Source: Haliotis asinina (taxonomy: Eukaryota > Mollusca > Gastropoda > Lepetellida > Haliotidae). From it: 64,000 nucleotides of DNA. Location: positions 15,718,969 through 15,782,968 of the forward strand of contig NC_090288.1 in the NCBI RefSeq assembly GCF_037392515.1, read 5' to 3'. The notes beneath the pieces were generated by a model that saw only the letters and a program-made list of their open reading frames with translations, had not been told where the DNA came from and ran no database searches. Below, in pieces: positions 31,386 to 41,928 of this stretch (the stretch's first letter is position 1; each line of letters opens with the position of its first letter). The position numbers and the translations under genes were made by a program.

Positions 31386-32997
31386 CACCTGGAAATTAAT
31401 CAAGCAACACCCCAATTTTTTCTATTGGAGCAACTTTGAAGTGTTCTGACAATCAAAATATGCCGGGTTGATATAGTTTGACACTTTTTTATTCAACAGA
31501 CGATCTCTGACAAACAACTTAAAGGGAAAAAGTATCAAGACTTTGCTTTATTGCAACGAAATCCAAATTCTTAAAACTGTCTTAAATTCATGAAAAAATG
31601 GACACAATTTACTATTCATCCACAGACGTTGTTGTCAGGTGTATTAACACAAATGTCACATGGAAAGAAAGAACAGTCATCTGAGAGTCTGCACACCGAC
31701 TTTCATCAATATCTAGTGTGTCCTCCCTGCGCACGCACCACCGATTCCAGACGCCTCCTCATTCCTTGGATGAGTCTCCGGATCTGATTCTGGGGGATCC
31801 TGTTCCACTCCTCATGCAGGGCAGCCGTCAATTCGTTGAGATTATGGACTGGTGGGTCTCTCTGCCTCACACGACGGCCAATAAAGTCCCACAAATGTTC
31901 AATGGGGTTGAGGTCAGGGCTCATGGCAGGCCATGGAATTCTGTCAATTGCATTTTGCCGCAAAAAATCATTTACAGCATGCGCCCTGTGAGGTCTAGCA
32001 TTGTCGTCCATAAATATGGGTCTCGTTGCCAGAGGATGGTTCTCAAAATGAGGTACCACAGCCCTGTCAAGAACCTCCTGTTGGTAACGAACACCGTTAA
32101 GGTTGCCACGGATGGTAATGATATCCAACTTGCAGTTCATGGAAATGCACCCCCATACCATAACGGAACCTCCCCCAAAGGCCACAGTCTCCTGGATGTT
32201 CCGTGGAGCCATTGCTGTGTTCCTCTGCCTCCAGACCCGAGTACGACCGTCCACCATGTGCAGCAAGAACCGGCTCTCATCTGAGAAATGGACCTTCCTC
32301 CAAGAGGCAATGTTCCAGTGCAAACGGTCATTACACCAGGCCAGTCGGGCTGCCTTATGGGCTGGAGACAGTCTGGGTCGCTTGATTGGCCTCCTTGCCC
32401 GGTATCCTGCAGCTTTCAGACGATTCCGAACAGTCCTGTTCGAGATGGGTCTCCCTGGAAGCCACTCCTGTCTCAACCGAGAGCTCGAGTCGAAGGACCT
32501 GCGCCGTACAAGTCTCAGTAAAGCTCTGTCCTCCCGGACTGTGGTCTTCCTGGGTCTTCCTGGTCTAGGCAGGTCTTTAACTTCATTAGTGGCCCGGTAT
32601 TTTTTCAAAAGTTTTGAAATTATGGAATGATGTCGTCCGATTTGAGTCCCGATTTGTCTTAGAGACATACCAGCATTCCTCATGCCGATTATTTGCCAAC
32701 GAGTGGCCTCTGATAATTTCCTACGTGCCATGACATTGAAATGAATGAAAAACCGAATGCAATCGACAACCTGCGCTTGTAAACACCCCAGGGAAAAAGT
32801 GCATTTTTCGAAAGTTGAGGTTAAAGCAATGCACGTGCGCTGTGCAAGCTTCACGCGCGTCATATCAACCCATGAAAAGCTCATGCTGTATGTCAATACA
32901 TCAAAATTGAATAATCAATCATCAAAATTACTTCGTTAAACTTTGTTAAGTTTTTATGTGTCTTTGAATTTGGTGTTGCTTAATTAATTTCCATATG
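31386..32997 (-). mobile_element. Complete Tc1/mariner DNA transposon, 1,612 bp
   Basis: Terminal inverted repeats of 26 bp (31386-31411 and 32972-32997; 23 of 26 match; core GGAAATTAATYAAGCAACACC) are flanked on both sides by TA (31384-31385 and 32998-32999), the target duplication of this superfamily. Inside is one uninterrupted transposase gene. Size and layout are those of an autonomous Tc1 element, so it may be recent and could still be mobile; this is inferred from intactness only. Confidence 0.93.
31706..32731 (-). CDS. Tc1-family DD34E transposase, intact, 341 aa
   Basis: Cuts and pastes the surrounding element at TA sites by binding its terminal repeats. The ATG at 32731 was chosen because MARRKLSEATRW begins the N-terminal helix-turn-helix; the frame is open 55 codons further up without homology. 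Order: paired-type HTH domains with the linker GRPRK at 58-61, first catalytic Asp in FSDESRF, GGGSVMVWG, second Asp in MDDNARPHRA, Glu in SPDLNPIEHLWD with 34 residues between the second Asp and Glu, and the C-terminal EEWNRIPQNQIRRL and GGHTRY stop. Length is normal for Tc1 transposases (about 340). No stops or frameshifts. A basic stretch suits a nuclear localisation signal. Confidence 0.95.
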   Translation of the reverse strand: MARRKLSEATRWQIIGMRNAGMSLRQIGTQIGRHHSIISKLLKKYRATNEVKDLPRPGRPRKTTVREDRALLRLVRRRSFDSSSRLRQEWLPGRPISNRTVRNRLKAAGYRARRPIKRPRLSPAHKAARLAWCNDRLHWNIASWRKVHFSDESRFLLHMVDGRTRVWRQRNTAMAPRNIQETVAFGGGSVMVWGCISMNCKLDIITIRGNLNGVRYQQEVLDRAVVPHFENHPLATRPIFMDDNARPHRAHAVNDFLRQNAIDRIPWPAMSPDLNPIEHLWDFIGRRVRQRDPPVHNLNELTAALHEEWNRIPQNQIRRLIQGMRRRLESVVRAQGGHTRY

Positions 32998-32999
32998 TA

Positions 33000-33892
33000 T
33001 ATATTCAGATAATTGTGGCTTTCATCAGTGGTTTTCGTCTGAGACCAGCATTACTTCGAGTATTCCTTCCACATGAAACAAACACGATCAGATATGATTT
33101 GGCTATTGCTCAAACCCAGTTCCCTTTCAGAAATATATCTACCATCTAACATGGCGTAATGACATATTGTTCATATTCAAATCGATCCGCATCACATGAA
33201 ACATTTCTCAAAAACTCTTTTCTAAAATAACGTGACTGGAAATTTGTTTCAGACCAACTAACTCGCTCGATATTCAACTCACTGGTCGATACGGCAGTTT
33301 TCCGTTTTGCATCCACGGAACATTAGCACCTGTCCACACACACAAGGGCATCGAACACCGCCATTAACGAATACAGGTGTGTGGAGAGAATAAATCAAAC
33401 ATTTGCATAAATTTTTCCTGGTCATGTAAGAGAAAGGTGAAAATATATATATGGGAACTGTATTTTGTCCTTGACATTATCTTCACTAATCATACCTATA
33501 TTTATGGCATCTAATTCGACATGTCATTCAGTACAACGGTGTTTTATAACACTGTAAAGCTCTCTCCGCTGTTCATATGCAAGTAATGTATCGACCGAAT
33601 GTCAAGTTCCATTAAGCGCAGACAGCAATATCTACAGGTGAATCGACAAAGTAAACACAATGCCGCTGCAATATACTGGATGCGATTCTCATTTTCTTTG
33701 TTTGATACAATCCTGTCGGTATAGACTCCTACAAGAGAAATGCTTTAATGGCGATAATTTGCCAGCGTGATCGACCCGTTTACTACTTCAGTCGTTCAGG
33801 GATATGTCTGTCAGTAAGCTAGTTACGCTAAAGAGGTCTACGAGCATGTTGTTTCAGCAATGAGACGATTCCTAACCCCAGCTTGAATGGTC
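33000..33892. other. Non-coding stretch, no feature recognised
   Basis: AT-rich, short frames only. Confidence 0.4.
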
Positions 33893-34018
33893 GGCCGAGC
33901 AGCCCCGTAGTTAAAGCGTTTGTCCGTCACGCTGAAAACACGGGTTCGATTCTTTATGGACACCATGCATGTGAAGCCCATCCTGGTGTTTGAGCATTAC
34001 TAAAAGTGGCTTCAACCA
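33893..34018 (+). mobile_element. SINE-A copy, diverged
   Basis: GCCGAGCAGCCCCGTAGTTA, GTCCGTCACGCTGAAAACAC, GGGTTCGATTCTTTATGG, ATGTGAAGCCCATCCTGGTG. The tail is eroded. Confidence 0.7.
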
Positions 34019-35221
34019 TACTAACTGCTAACCTTCTGGGCAGACACAGTGGTGTCCATAGTGCAGGTGCACTGCTAAAGGGTCACGCCTCCAAAGTATT
34101 GATTGCCACGTACACATGTTGCCGTAGGTCTTTTGGACATTGGACGGTCACTGGTTCAATCTGTCTTGCATTACATACCGCCATTTTTCACTCTAATTAT
34201 TTTCCATCTTTCGCCAGTAGACAGATCTTTCGCTATGTTATACGCCAGTGTCTTGACATTTCCCAGTTTCAGCGGAAAATGTATAGTTTAATGCCATTTA
34301 CAGACAGTGGAAAAAGGACACATAATTTCCTTTGTGAACTGGTCGTTGTTTGTGCACACACATTTGGAAGGTGCATTACTAATTGCAGTGACTATGATTG
34401 ATTGTAACAACAGTTGAATTTATTTTTGTTTTTTATTTTACTTTCAAGCCAAACTATTACCATTTTGGTGGCGTTTAACGTTTTTTTACTTAAAAAGGAT
34501 AATTTACAACATTATATACATTATGTTATATAATATCCGGGTTTAAAACAAACGGAAAAAACAATTTTCATAGGGCCAAAGGCATTCTGAAAGTCATCTT
34601 CCGTGATTAAAATTGAACATAAGATTTGTCTTTTCACGTAGATAACGGGAGAAACGGTGACTCTTTCCTTTAATCGATGAACGACAGACAAAACTGTAGT
34701 GCTCGGTCATTGGCAATCTGGCCGACTTTAGTCACATATGACGTCACGAGCGAAAAGGTCACGTGAGTTCCTTCGGAAGATGCATAATGGCCGAAGCTCA
34801 GATAACAGAAACAGTTTTCGCGTTTAAAATATGACTACGAATACTTTTGCATTAAAGCCTGGGGTACATGTTTCTGTTGACTTTAACTTTCACCCAGCCA
34901 GTTACTTCAATTTTCTAGTATTTTCGTTAATAACACCGCACGGACAGCAAACTAACGGGAAGTGATATTCATATTCATGTCTTATCGAACAATTATACCA
35001 GCTGATCATGACGAGGAATAGCATAAGGAATTGTCCAACAATACATCAGATATAATGGACCAAGGAAATATTTAAAACAAAGTAAATTTAAAGAATTCAG
35101 CAAATAACAGATAATTACTAAGTGATGTACAAGATTTTGAATGTGGGCAAGACTGACCGCTTCGTCCTGTGATATTAGAATGTCTATTAGAATCTACACA
35201 GAGGTTAGCGGTGCCTTGTTT
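34019..35221. other. Non-coding stretch, no gene recognised
   Basis: A 131-codon plus frame (34006-34401) has no recognisable domain, no signal or membrane pattern and no splice context. Confidence 0.35.
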
Positions 35222-35435
35222 GTTTGCTATTTAACGTTGCACGCAGCAATATTCCAGCTATATGGCGGCGGACCAGACAATCCAGTGATCATCAGCATGC
35301 GCATCGACCTACGCAACTGGGATATGATGACATGTGTCGACCAAATCAGCGAACCTGCCCACCCGATACCGAAAGTCGCCTCTTTCGACAAGCATGTGTT
35401 ATTGACGACTAATTCTAACCCGGATCTTCGCGGGT
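35222..35435 (-). mobile_element. SINE-B copy, nearly full length
   Basis: AGCAATATTCCAGCTATATG, GGCGGACCAGACAATCCAGT, ATCGACCTACGCAACTGGGA, TGTCGACCAAATCAGCGAAC, TTTCGACAAGCATGTG, CCGGATCTTCGCGGG. Confidence 0.85.
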
Positions 35436-35831
35436 GGGTGTCTTGTATGTATGGCAGGACTGTGTTATGGTAAGGCTGAAATTTGTAATACTCACGTCAC
35501 GTCATTTTAGTGTATCCGACAGAATTTCCATTGCCTGTTTTTCCTCCGTCGACGGCTTAGAATCTAGGCGAGTAGAGCAGGGTCGTAAGGCTGGAGATGC
35601 GCGGGTCTGTGTAAACAATGGCGATGTATTCGATCCGCTCTAAATCATTTTATATCTATTAGTACTATATATTGACAGTGACTGTTTATATACCTGAAAG
35701 AACTGATTGATCTTGGTGTTTGATGTGTAGCTTCTGTTCCCATTAACTTTCCATAGCCCCATTGATCAAATCTTGGCAAAAATCTGTAATTGGGACTGCC
35801 AACATGCTTTATATTCTCCAATGCCCCAAAC
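35436..35831. other. Spacer between two SINE-B copies
   Basis: No feature recognised. Confidence 0.4.
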
Positions 35832-36042
35832 CCGTGAAGATCCGGGTTAGAATTGGTCTTCAGCAACCATGCAGATCATGAGAGGCGACTAACGGTATCG
35901 GGATATCAGGGTCGCTGCCTTGACGGTCATCGTATCCCAACTGCGTAGGTCGATGCTCATGCTGTTGATCACTGGGTTGTCTGGTTCAGCTTCAATGAAT
36001 TACAGACTGACGCCATATATTCTTGAATGCGGCTTAAAACAA
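35832..36042 (+). mobile_element. SINE-B copy
   Basis: CCGTGAAGATCCGGGTTAGA, TCTTCAGCAACCATGCAGAT, GAGGCGACTAACGG, ATCCCAACTGCGTAGGTCGA, TGATCACTGGGTTGTCTGG, GCGGCTTAAAAC. Confidence 0.8.
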
Positions 36043-36610
36043 CAAACAAAACCAACACCCCACTAGATCTTGTGCGCGATGTTTTGCCTCAAGTGTTAGT
36101 TAGGTGTTTATCATAAACATGGAGCACCTTTCATTAAAAAATATTCCGTTAGAAGGATATTTATCATTGTACATGTAATGTGGCTAAGCATGCAAACCAT
36201 GGCTAGTGACTAAACTAATGGTGTCAATCCAGGTGGGTTCATTTCGGTATCAATAGTAAGTCATGACGGCATGACGATCGATCGCGTACAGTCAGCTACT
36301 ACAATCGATAGCCCGTGGGTATACAGTATACTTCACCACAGGGATATCGTTTTATGATAACTTGCTAGCTTTTAGTCCAAATGTGGAACATTCTAGATTT
36401 TTCTCTATCCACTGTCGGGGAGTTTTACCGATACTTTGGGTGTATTATGTACATGGGTAATCAACATTTTTGAGAGAGGACAGTTACGCTCGAAATGAAG
36501 GATTTCCGTGTTTTGCCATGTGCTATTACCAAGAAGATAAACATGTACTTCAATCAACCGTACTGTTAAAAAAGGGTTCGATTACTTAAGAAACATCTCT
36601 ATAAATATGA
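36043..36610. other. Non-coding stretch, no feature recognised
   Basis: No coding or repeat signal seen. Confidence 0.4.
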
Positions 36611-36747
36611 GGGCGGTGGGGTAGCCCAGTGTTTGAACCGTTTGCTCGTCTCGCCGAAACCTGTTTCGATTCCCAGCATTGCCAAAATTTGTGAAATCTA
36701 TTCCTGGTGTCCACCTGCCGAGATCTTGCTGAAATATTGAATTTCGG
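36611..36747 (+). mobile_element. SINE-A copy
   Basis: GCGGTGGGGTAGCCCAGTG, GCTCGTCTCGCCGAAACCTG, TTTCGATTCCCAGCATTG, TTCCTGGTGTCCACC, TCTTGCTGAAATATTGA. Confidence 0.75.
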
Positions 36748-38439
36748 GAACGGTTCCTCCAGTTACCCCCGCTTGAAATGTATTCTGTGTATTAGTTTTT
36801 TGAGATTTTAGGGTTAGGTTTAGGCTTTTTATGAAAACCATAAGTCTATATTCTTAGGCATAGAATGATTAGTAAAAATACATGGATTACGGGAGGAATT
36901 TTTTCCGAATATAACTGGGGACTTTGTAACACCATCGCAGGCCTCCCAGATATACTCTCACTCCATCCAAGTGGATCTTTCAGAACCTGAGACAATATTT
37001 TCCCTTCCGTTCGGCCCTGTCTGTATTGCATAATTTCCCATTAAAGCAAGTCTCCATTTAACTAAGCTTCAGGTATGCAACGCCTTTTCTCATTCTACAT
37101 CCTTTTCAGTTCAAACAGTTATTTAGTTTGTATCAAAATTACATATCGCATGAACACTGTGAGAGACAAGCGCGAAGGGATCATACGGAGGTCGATAGTG
37201 ACAGGTCCGTCCAAGATGGCCGAAGAGTTCTGCAAAGTGTATTTTTAGCATCTTCCCACCCATGTCAACTCTATTTTTTTTCAAAGTTATAGGGAGAACA
37301 GCTCAAGCTGTGCTATACTTATGGTTAAAAGTAGAACTGTGTTACTATTACAATATTTGTCTCCGGGGACAACATGCATAAGTCGTTTAAAGTCTATGTT
37401 TGAGAAAGGGAATTACGATCGCCGGAGCGCAGAGGAAAAAGCATCTGACAGTCCACAATTTTAGTGGTTTAAATAATGGTTAAGGTGCAGCTCAGTCTGT
37501 TAATGCAATATTGATACAGTTCGTTTATTCTGTGTGTAATTTCCTCATGTGTGTACATAATTTCCACATGCACCATACATGCTTCTTGTTCTGTTCCGTC
37601 TCCGTAGCACAGTGCAGCTATCACTTCCGCATAGTGTCAGATAATATCTCCTTTAACAGTAATCCAGCCATCTTGGGTTCAAGACCCGATTTCCATAGAA
37701 ACTTTTACACATTTCATAATTTGTTTCATATCCCATCACCCGTTTCCTGTCATGTGACCGTAAAAATCACATGTGGTGCTGGTACCCAATGTGTTAGTGT
37801 GTGTACAGCCTCCGGGATATCAAGAGCTCTGATTGTCAAATCTTAACGTGGCACTCAGGAAGTCAAATTTTCTCAAATCTCCTCCATTCATCACGCAATT
37901 TATGTCAACATCACCAACACACAACGTATCATTAAACCTTGTGGATGCAAGGTCTTGATTGTTTTTTATTCTTGCGTCTACACAGTAATTGAATAATTGA
38001 TGGAATATTGCTATGAGCGCTGTAAAATCCAACTCACTCACTGTAAAATAACACATATCGATCAAACCACTTTTTACCTTACCACCAGAGAGATGTTTTG
38101 GTTTCATTTTTTGCTTCTTTTTTTATCCTTTGAAAACATGAACAAGAACAAAACTATTTATTTTAAATACATATAAACAAATAAACACATATCCAGTTGT
38201 TTTCGGACTCTGCGTGAATAAGGGGGGGATATTTCCTACAATGAAAAGCTTATGTGAAAATCAATCACAAAATCAAAATTGGTTTAGAGAAACGTTGTTA
38301 TTTGTAACTGTTAAGTCTCTAACTTACAATCACACAAGACTGTGACTTGAAAAATAGAATTTCAAAAATATTTTGAAACGATTTATAAAGTGAGATGAAT
38401 TACAGCTTAATGTAACGAATTTACAGTCATTAATTTATA
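36748..38439. other. Non-coding stretch, no gene recognised
   Basis: A 111-codon plus frame (37511-37846) is Cys/His/Phe-rich and matches no family I know. A SINE-tail scrap (TGGAATATTGCTATGAGCGC, near 38000) precedes CTCACTCACTG. The segment 38288-38450 repeats 15165-15340. Confidence 0.4.
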
Positions 38440-38625
38440 AAGAATTGGTCCCCAGCAAGCATTTGTTTTACAGCAACCCATGTTTGTCAGAAGAGGCGAC
38501 TAACATGATCGGGTGGTCAGTTCGCAGACATGTGCGTTGGTCAACGCTCGTGATACCAGTCACTGGATTGTCTAGCCCAGACTCATACAGCTGATATACT
38601 GCTGAGAGCCGCGTTAATGAACACA
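38440..38625 (+). mobile_element. SINE-B copy with deletions
   Basis: AGCAACCCATGTTTGTCAGA, AGAGGCGACTAACATGATCG, CACTGGATTGTCTAGCCCAG, ATACTGCTGAGAGCCGCG. Confidence 0.7.
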
Positions 38626-39207
38626 CAAACATACTGAATTATTAAAGACATAAAACAATTGAAAATTGTTTGTCCATATTTATTCCAAAATAGCACCAAT
38701 GTAACAAAGTGATGAGATCAAAAGAAATACACACAATAATGAATTGCTATGAAAATAATTAGCAATATTCTTTTGAAGGAAGTAATGAATTGTCTCAAAA
38801 ATGCAAAACAAACATACACGGAAATAAGTGACGTAGTTGATGTAACAGGAAGTAATATTCGTCTTTATGCACACACTGCGATCAAACAAAAAAGCTGATT
38901 AGTCAGCATCAGACGAAAATTATGTACATTTCGCACAACCATATAGCACATTCACTCAACGCTGTTAATATCAGAAAAGTAAATTCTTGTCCACAAGGTA
39001 TTAGAAAAGAGACATTTGTGAAAAAGAGTATTTTTTATCATTGAGGAACACTTTTGTGGCAGCAGATGCCACGTTTCGCCGTAGATACCAACATCGTTGT
39101 CAAACAACATTTACTTGATAACGGTGTTAGCATCGTACCGAAACGTCGAATCTATTGCAAGGATAAATTTGTTTGTCCATAGAAAGTGTTCCTCTTCGTC
39201 ATATCAG
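38626..39207. other. Non-coding stretch, no feature recognised
   Basis: AT-rich; short frames only. A GCCACGTTTCGCCGTAGATA word near 39068 recalls the tails at 20.4 and 25.4 kb, but weakly. Confidence 0.35.
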
Positions 39208-39473
39208 TGAGTGAGTTTAGTTTTACACCGCACGCAACAATATTCCAGCTATAAACCGGCGGTCTGTAAATAATCGAGTCGGGACCAGACAGTCCAGTGA
39301 TCAACAGCATGAGCATCGATCTGGGCAATTGGGAACCGATGACATGTGTCAACCAAGTCAACTAGCCTGACCACTCGATCCCGTTAGTCGCCTCTTACGA
39401 CAAGCACAGTCCGCCTTTATGGCAAGCATGGGTTGCTGAAGGCCCATTCTACCCCTGGACCTTCACGGGTCTT
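39208..39473 (-). mobile_element. SINE-B copy, full length and young
   Basis: Full consensus from GTGAGTTTAGTTTTACACCG to ACCTTCACGGGTC. Very close in sequence to 39834-40097 and 42044-42299, including a shared duplicated GACAAGCACAGTCCGCCTTT / GGCAAGCATGGGTTGCTGAA segment, so these three are one recent subfamily. Confidence 0.9.
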
Positions 39474-39833
39474 CGTCATACCAGCTTCAAAATGCCACTT
39501 ATAGAGGCAGTGTCATGATTTAAGATTTTGAGTCATGGTAATGAGAGTATGTGAATACTGTATTACGCCGCAAGTAGCAATACTGCTACCCACTCAACTC
39601 TTGGTAGGTATAATCAGATATGTCAGTCTGTTTATATACACGTGATATGTCAATCGATTATGCGTCATGAAAAGATGAACATAATCACAATATAACGTGG
39701 AGTATACATCACGCCAACATATAGTTAGGTCAGATAAACAGGTGAATGTCATCATGCCCACCGTTGTAGAGTGACGCAACCTCAGTCAAGTCAGACAGTG
39801 TAACCACTCCTTCCAAATGAGCTGGCAATAAAT
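39474..39833. other. Spacer between two SINE-B copies
   Basis: No feature recognised. Confidence 0.4.
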
Positions 39834-40097
39834 GAGTGAGTTTAGTTTTACGCCGCACTCAGCAATATTCCAGCTATATACCGGCGGTCTGTAAATAATC
39901 GAGTCTGAACCAGACAATCCAGTGGTCAACAGCATGAGCATCGATCTGGGCAATTGGGAACCGTTGACATGTGTCAACCAAGTCAGCGAGCCTGACCACT
40001 CGATCCCGTTAGTCGCCTCTTACGACAAGCACAGTCCGCCTTTTATGGCAAGCATGGGTTGCTGAAGGCCTATTCTACCCCTGGACCTTCACGGGTC
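39834..40097 (-). mobile_element. SINE-B copy, full length and young
   Basis: Near-identical to 39208-39473; GAGTGAGTTTAGTTTTACGC to GGACCTTCACGGGTCC. Confidence 0.9.
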
Positions 40098-40128
40098 CAA
40101 TAATAAATGAACATAGATTTACGCAGTT

Positions 40129-40205
40129 CACCGTAGTGTGGCACTAACGGTTTCACATACTGCACCCTTGTGGGGATTCGAACACCGGCCTTCTGCATGA
40201 CGAAT
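40129..40205 (-). mobile_element. SINE-A head fragment
   Basis: CACATACTGCACCCTTGTGG, GGATTCGAACACCGGCCTTC, TGCATGACGAA: complement of the B box and the Cys-like arm of SINE-A. Confidence 0.5.
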
Positions 40206-41155
40206 ATCTATCTGACATGAACATAGTTTACACGTGAGTATTCCATAGTGGAAATAGTGTTTACAGCCGTGCAATGTTTATTTACATGTGGCTACTCCTG
40301 TGGGATGTTTTCAAGTTCACAGTAAATGCTGGTATAGATAACCATGTGTCCGTCTCCATCAGACACCCTCGACACCGGACATCAGTTGGAAGCAGTCAAA
40401 CTGCGTCACGGTGTCCTTCACCTCTGCTGACATCACCGTCTTGGTCTTTTACAACATCCCTGGATAATTTAAGGTCTTGCTAGGAAGATATTTCACATTT
40501 GAACTCAGTGTCATAAATGAACGAAACGATGTACAAAAGAATGACATTTGCTCTCGATATATCCATGAATCAAAATCACGTCCAGCCCATCAGTAATCTA
40601 CAGAGTGCACCACGAGGCAGAGTAGGTGGTGGTATCAAAATACTTTGGCGTATGTCGTTTTCAAGGTCCTGTCGTTGAAGATGTTTTACGTCCGCTTCCT
40701 ATGGTTAATGGAAACTATGAAATTTATACATACTGATTAAATGTTTTAAATTTCTTATCGGTTTAAGAAAGTTCGAAAAAAACAGTTACTCTTGGAATTT
40801 TATGAATTTTAAATACCCATCCTCAATTTCAAAATTTGAACTCGGGTTCGAAGCCTGATAAATATCTGTGATATGTATCATACTGACTTTAAAGAAATAC
40901 TGCCCCATCGTTTTTGAATCCTTGTATCTGTCTGGCTAAATATGTAACCTTCATTTACGTTGGGCGTTCACAGTTCGCTCCGTGTTCACCTGAAGCGAAC
41001 TTTAATGGTACTCCGCAGAGAGCTATCTTAAAGACTGAAATATCGGAAGTGAATAAGACAATTCACAGGCGTGATTTCTCTAGTGTGGTGTCGTACCCTG
41101 ACGGCAAGGTAAATGTTCACACTATTCGATCACTAGTTCATTCCTCAAGAATGGA
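40206..41155 (-). other. 3' flank / probable 3' UTR of GPCR A
   Basis: No other gene recognised. A minus-strand AATAAA at 40282-40277 is a possible but distant poly(A) signal. Confidence 0.35.
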
Positions 41156-41928
41156 TCAACCATCAGTGGTACTTGTTTGTTTCGTGCTGTCAAAAGGCGT
41201 CTGGGACCCTGATGATGACGTCACATCTTGTTTTCTCTTCAAACACCTCCTGAGGTGCAGGATTTCAAGGAAAGCGTTATGAAACTTCCGGTGAGTGGCG
41301 TAATAGACAAGCCAGTTTATGGACGGGTGCAAATGCGCAAAAACAACGATGTACACATGCGCCCCGAAATGAAACGTGTCATTTGCGTCCAGGACGATGA
41401 TTAGTGCGTAGGGGATCCAACACACGCTGAATACAACGTAGATTATGAACAGCGTCCTGGCCAGTCGGAAACTCGGAGGCTTATTGCCCTTTGACCTTTC
41501 ACCACGTGACTCCTTCACGCGTGCTCTCACAGCTCGCACGTGCAGATACATGCGCAGATAGCAGATACCGGTAACAGTGATTGGTATCCAGACCAAGACG
41601 ATTGAGAATACGACAGTGTACGGGTACGTCGCCATCCGCGCCCAGATGCATTCAAGGCTCTTGTGGTCGAAGGTGTGGTCGCCAATGTCGGCGAGGTTGA
41701 GCAGAACAAGACAGAGGCCGACGCAGTAGAAGCTAATGCAGTAGATGACGCAGTTGCGGGCCTTGAAGATGGTGTTGTAGTACTTGCTGTGGACGATGAA
41801 GACGTATCTGTTGCAGCTCATGGCGGCGATGGTCATGAGAGACGCCACACACGACATCGTGCACAACGAGCCTATAGCGCGACAGAGTCCTGGGATACGG
41901 TCGAAGAAGTCGGAGCCCTCCAGTTTGG
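41156..41928 (-). CDS. GPCR A exon 2 (TM3-TM7, stop)
   Basis: Residues 87-343. The acceptor AG at 41930-41929 fixes the start (CC AAA CTG). A plain frame would run on to 41941. Contains NRY, a basic third loop (RAVRARVKESRGERSKG) and a serine-rich tail (TSSSGSQTP). Confidence 0.9.

Noticed and set aside
37511-37846. 111-codon frame as a small secreted or cysteine-rich protein
   Set aside because: No clear signal peptide cleavage pattern, no spacing typical of a disulfide family, no flanking splice sites I could defend.
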